The translations under genes were made by a program, and so were the position numbers. From Brevibacillus gelatini (GTDB lineage Bacteria > Bacillota > Bacilli > Brevibacillales > Brevibacillaceae): 64,000 bases of DNA. The notes below the pieces were generated by a model. That model was not told the DNA's origin and searched no databases. It saw only the letters and a list, made by a program, of their open reading frames with translations. Position 1 is the stretch's first letter. Each line of letters begins with the position of its first letter. The stretch lies in NCBI RefSeq assembly GCF_003710935.1, contig NZ_RHHS01000032.1:62001-126000 (forward strand), read 5' to 3'. Below are positions 61,087 to 64,000 of the stretch, piece after piece.

Positions 61087-63333
61087 GTGGCAAGTAAAAT
61101 GTTGGGGAAGTTAGAGACGGTCTTTTCCTACACGGCGCATTTTATCCTGCAATCTTGGCCGGAAAATAGCCCAGGCCTCCTTTTCCTGACAGATTCCGGG
61201 GGCCGTGTAATCAACTTCATGGACATGCATGATAGTCAATCTGGAAACTCTCTGTCTGCGGCTGCGCGCGAGTACGTCCAGACCGGGAAAGTCTGCCATT
61301 ATATTTTGGAATCGCTCGGCACGAAAGAGGTCGTTGTCAAGACCAAAAACGGGTACGTCTACGGAGCCTTTCCACTGAAGGAGCTGGATGGCAGTGTACG
61401 GGCCGTCATTGGCATGATCGTCGCGCAGCAAGAGATTGAATTCGACCTGGGTGCGTACATGCGGGGGCTGGAGCCGCTCATTCGCATGGGGTACGATGCG
61501 TACATCCAGCACGCGACCAGCCAGATCGTGACAGATTTGACCCTGTATGACACCGCGCGGGATTTGCTGACCAACTTGACTAGACAAATCAGCAGCATCA
61601 TTTCAAAAGGCTATTGCTCGGCAGTGAAGCTCTCCGAAGAGGGAGTGCTGGTCCCACAGGATTGTGTCACGACGGAAGAAGCGGAGCCAGGCCAGGCTCA
61701 TATCGCCCAATTGGTCACGCGCATCGGAAATACGCCAATCACGCCGATGGCACTCGACGATCATCGGGTCATCGTGGTCCCGGTAAGTCTGAATTCCGTT
61801 CCGCTGTACGCCCTGTTTTTGCACTTGCCGCCCAAGGAGCAGGACTGCTTCTATGATACACGCGACGTCGCCTTCCTGCAGGAGATCGCGGAAAAGGCGA
61901 GCTGTGCCCTCTGGCGTGCGATCATGTCCGACGATTTGCGCCGGGAAGCGAACAAAAAGGATCTGCTCTACCAGCTCATGTCAAAAATTCAGGCGTCCAT
62001 TGACGTCAATGACGTCCTCCACGAGATCGTCACCAGCATCCCCAGCCTGTATCCGTATTTTTCGGTCGAGCTGTTCCTGACTGTGGAGCCGGATGCCACC
62101 ACGCCCGTCAAGCAGCTGTCGTTCCAGGAAGACGAGCCGTCCACCAGCACGAAAGCGTACCTGGAAGGGCGATTGGTCGCAGAAGAAGTGGGCGAGGGCG
62201 ATCAGCGGGTGACGGTAATTGCCGCGCCGCTTTTGGGCAAGCAAGGAATTTACGGCGTTTTGCAGGTGACTTCGAATCAGCCGATTTCGTTGAGCCAGCA
62301 TGAGAAGGATTACATTGCCATTTTGGCCGATACAGCAGGCACTGCATTTGAAAATGCCCAGCTTTACCAGCAATCGCGCAATCTGATACGCGAACTGCGT
62401 CTCATCAACGACATGGCCAGACAGCTGAACAAAAGTCTGGATTTAAAGGAAATTCTCGATTTTGTGACGGAAATGATGCAAGCGACATTCGATGCGGAGT
62501 TTTGCGCCATTTTGCGAAAACAGCCGGAAGAAGACAAGTTTGATGTGCTCTCGGCGTCAATCCCCGCCTTCAACGGCACCGTCGTCAACGCGATTGAAAA
62601 ACCGTTTCGGCAGATCATGCAGAGCAAGCAGACGCTGCTTCTTGCCCAGCCTGGCGCGGGTCCGCTTCCGTTTTCCATGTATTCCTGCTGCTCGCTCATG
62701 GGGGTTCCGCTTGTTGTGGAGGGCGAAATTAGCGGAGTGCTTCTAGTCGCTGATTCCCGCTATCATTCTTTTAGTTTTGACGACTACAAGCTGCTCGAAA
62801 TTTTCGGCCAGCACGCAAGCCTCGCCATGACCAATGCCGTTTTGCACAACGAGATGGAGCGCATGGTCATTACGGACAATTTGACCGGGCTGTTCACGAG
62901 ACGCTATCTGAACGAGCAAGTCAGGGCATCGCTTGCCAAGGACAACTACGGCTCGCTGATTTTGATCGATATTGACTACTTCAAGACGGTAAACGATACA
63001 TTCGGACACCAGGTCGGAGACGAAGTGCTGATCCAGGTGGCCAACCTCATCCGTCACAGCATCAGAGAGAGCGATATTGCTGCGCGCTGGGGCGGAGAGG
63101 AGCTTGCTGTCTACCTGCCGCGCGTAGACAAGGCGACCGCTCACGCTGTCGCCGAGAGAATCAGGCAGTGCGTAGAGAAGGAGACGTCTCCGCGAGTGAC
63201 GATTTCATGCGGTCTTGCGAAATGGAACAGGGAGATGGACGTCAATCTGAGCGTCGAAGCCTTGTTCCACCAGGCGGATATTGCGTTGTACGAAGCAAAA
63301 AATTCTGGCAGAAACCAGGTTGTTCTCGCCTAG
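61087..63333 (+). CDS. GAF-domain diguanylate cyclase
   Basis: 748 aa. The C-terminal GGDEF domain (~590-748) has DNLTGLFTRRYLNEQV, ILIDIDYFKTVNDTFGHQVGDEVL with the metal Asp, and the active-site RWGGEELAVYLP. An RESD motif five residues before GGEEL fits the product-binding I-site. At least two GAF domains precede it (~290-430 and ~445-580). The N-terminal ~250 residues resemble a further sensor domain. There are no membrane segments. It should make c-di-GMP from GTP in response to a small ligand. It starts at GTG 61087, after AGAGAGGGAG. The gene order suggests co-transcription with the phosphatase gene. Confidence 0.9.
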   Translation: MASKMLGKLETVFSYTAHFILQSWPENSPGLLFLTDSGGRVINFMDMHDSQSGNSLSAAAREYVQTGKVCHYILESLGTKEVVVKTKNGYVYGAFPLKELDGSVRAVIGMIVAQQEIEFDLGAYMRGLEPLIRMGYDAYIQHATSQIVTDLTLYDTARDLLTNLTRQISSIISKGYCSAVKLSEEGVLVPQDCVTTEEAEPGQAHIAQLVTRIGNTPITPMALDDHRVIVVPVSLNSVPLYALFLHLPPKEQDCFYDTRDVAFLQEIAEKASCALWRAIMSDDLRREANKKDLLYQLMSKIQASIDVNDVLHEIVTSIPSLYPYFSVELFLTVEPDATTPVKQLSFQEDEPSTSTKAYLEGRLVAEEVGEGDQRVTVIAAPLLGKQGIYGVLQVTSNQPISLSQHEKDYIAILADTAGTAFENAQLYQQSRNLIRELRLINDMARQLNKSLDLKEILDFVTEMMQATFDAEFCAILRKQPEEDKFDVLSASIPAFNGTVVNAIEKPFRQIMQSKQTLLLAQPGAGPLPFSMYSCCSLMGVPLVVEGEISGVLLVADSRYHSFSFDDYKLLEIFGQHASLAMTNAVLHNEMERMVITDNLTGLFTRRYLNEQVRASLAKDNYGSLILIDIDYFKTVNDTFGHQVGDEVLIQVANLIRHSIRESDIAARWGGEELAVYLPRVDKATAHAVAERIRQCVEKETSPRVTISCGLAKWNREMDVNLSVEALFHQADIALYEAKNSGRNQVVLA

Positions 63334-63450
63334 AGCCAAACCAATGGCTCTTTTCTCTTTTTGATATGCTTTTTTGCAGTGCGGTTGACTCCTGTATAAG
63401 ATATATCGGCAAAAACAGGGGAAACTTGAAATAAGAGGGAGGAGTTGACC

Positions 63451-64000
63451 ATGGACACGCGTGAGTTTCGCACCAGGGCGACACAAATTGCACCGGATAT
63501 TTACTGTCTGGAAATTCCTACCCCGTTCAGTGTCGGAGCGGTCAACGTCTACTTGATAAAGGGCGACAAGCTGACGCTGGTCGATGTGGGGCCGAAGACA
63601 GATGAGGCGTGGCAAGCGCTCGTGGAAGGCTTGCAGTCCGCCGGAGTTCGCGTGGAGGAGATCGAGCAGATTGTGCTGACGCACCATCACGTTGACCATT
63701 GTGGGCAGCTGGAAAAAGTACGACAGCTCTCCGGCGCCCAGACGCTGGCTCATCCGCAAGCGGCGCCATACGTCGAGCTGGATGCAGACTTCATGGATTT
63801 TCACGACCAGTTTTTTCTTGAGCTGTACCAAAAAAGCGGCGTGCCGAGCGACATGCTGGTCATCATTGCCAAGTTTCACAAGCTGATAACGACCTTTTCC
63901 GAGCCCAGCCGGATCGACGTATTGCTCAAGCATGAGCAGCGGGTGCCGCATCTGGAGGAATGGCAGGTACTCTACACGCCAGGGCACAGCCAAAGTCACC
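63451..64000 (+). CDS. MBL-fold metallo-hydrolase, 5' part (3' end outside window)
   Basis: 183 residues visible. The fold starts IAPDIYCLEIPTPFSVGAVNVYLIKGDKLTLVDVGPK, shown in part, with the metal-binding motif TLTHHHVDHCG-like VLTHHHVDHCGQ (HxHxDH) near residue 76 and YTPGHSQSH at the window end carrying the next His. This fits the glyoxalase-II-like/YqjP-type subgroup; substrate unknown. AGGGAGGAG precedes the ATG. The frame is still open at base 64000. Confidence 0.88.
   Translation, partial: MDTREFRTRATQIAPDIYCLEIPTPFSVGAVNVYLIKGDKLTLVDVGPKTDEAWQALVEGLQSAGVRVEEIEQIVLTHHHVDHCGQLEKVRQLSGAQTLAHPQAAPYVELDADFMDFHDQFFLELYQKSGVPSDMLVIIAKFHKLITTFSEPSRIDVLLKHEQRVPHLEEWQVLYTPGHSQSH

Noticed and set aside
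1-64000. CRISPR arrays, tRNA or rRNA genes, replication origin
   Set aside because: No regularly spaced repeats, no cloverleaf or rRNA sequence and no DnaA-box cluster was seen.

Overview
This window looks like chromosomal DNA of a Gram-positive, spore-forming member of the Bacillales, most probably Brevibacillus or a close relative. Evidence: the aroA-csoR-ccpA and acuABC neighbourhood, YheC/YheD and YjcZ spore-associated families, an SLH-domain surface protein, SAM-I riboswitch control, a bacilliredoxin-like YtxJ and strong AGGAGG-type ribosome binding sites with frequent TTG/GTG starts. The genus is inference; no rRNA or tRNA gene is present. Both ends cut genes (hutI on the left, an MBL-fold hydrolase on the right).

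Layout. 0-2 kb: end of a histidine utilisation operon (hutI-hutG). 2-8.4 kb: a giant repeat-rich secreted protein and three tandem tail-collar-domain paralogues. 8.4-17 kb: small regulator/enzyme units (GntR, PPOX flavoprotein, aldo/keto reductase, YheC/D ATP-grasp, IclR, glycosyltransferase, TetR-DUF4188, lipoprotein phosphodiesterase). 17-20 kb: acnA. 20-24 kb: an ABC exporter translationally coupled to a two-component system. 24-29.3 kb: molybdenum cofactor genes (moeB, a moaD-moaE fusion, moaC) around an ogt-radical SAM pair and an MFS transporter. 29.3-30.8 kb: SAM-I riboswitch and mtnE. 30.8-35.3 kb: an iron-linked zone with a Fur-box gene of unknown function, a family 1 encapsulin with its IMEF iron-mineralising cargo, and a divergent DUF2325 gene behind two tandem Fur boxes. 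35.3-39.4 kb: an HtrA-like protease gene split by a 3.34-kb large-serine-recombinase element. 39.7-43.2 kb: PadR, M29 aminopeptidase, YjcZ peptide, two CXXC proteins, ytxJ. 43.2-44.9 kb: an AT-rich IS3-family graveyard. 44.9-53.6 kb: an FtsA-like ATPase, aroA, csoR, ccpA, an mtnN-glutaredoxin fusion, acuABC. 53.7-64 kb: a class A PBP, rpsD, an SLH/YcdB protein, a histidine phosphatase, a GAF-GGDEF cyclase and the partial MBL hydrolase.

Most notable points. (1) The recombinase element sits at a 6-bp core (GAACCG) inside htrA, and excision would restore an exact 242-codon reading frame, as in sporulation intervening elements such as skin. (2) The encapsulin/IMEF system has a clear cargo-loading tail and Fur-box-controlled neighbours. 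(3) Two long-range operator matches: the palindrome at the iclR promoter recurs in the acnA leader, and the one at the tetR promoter recurs upstream of the giant surface protein. (4) Unusual fusions: MoaD-MoaE with an internal Gly-Gly, and MTA/SAH nucleosidase-glutaredoxin.

Coordinates, motifs and palindromes were read directly from the sequence. Family names come from recognised motifs without database searches, and regulatory links are inference.
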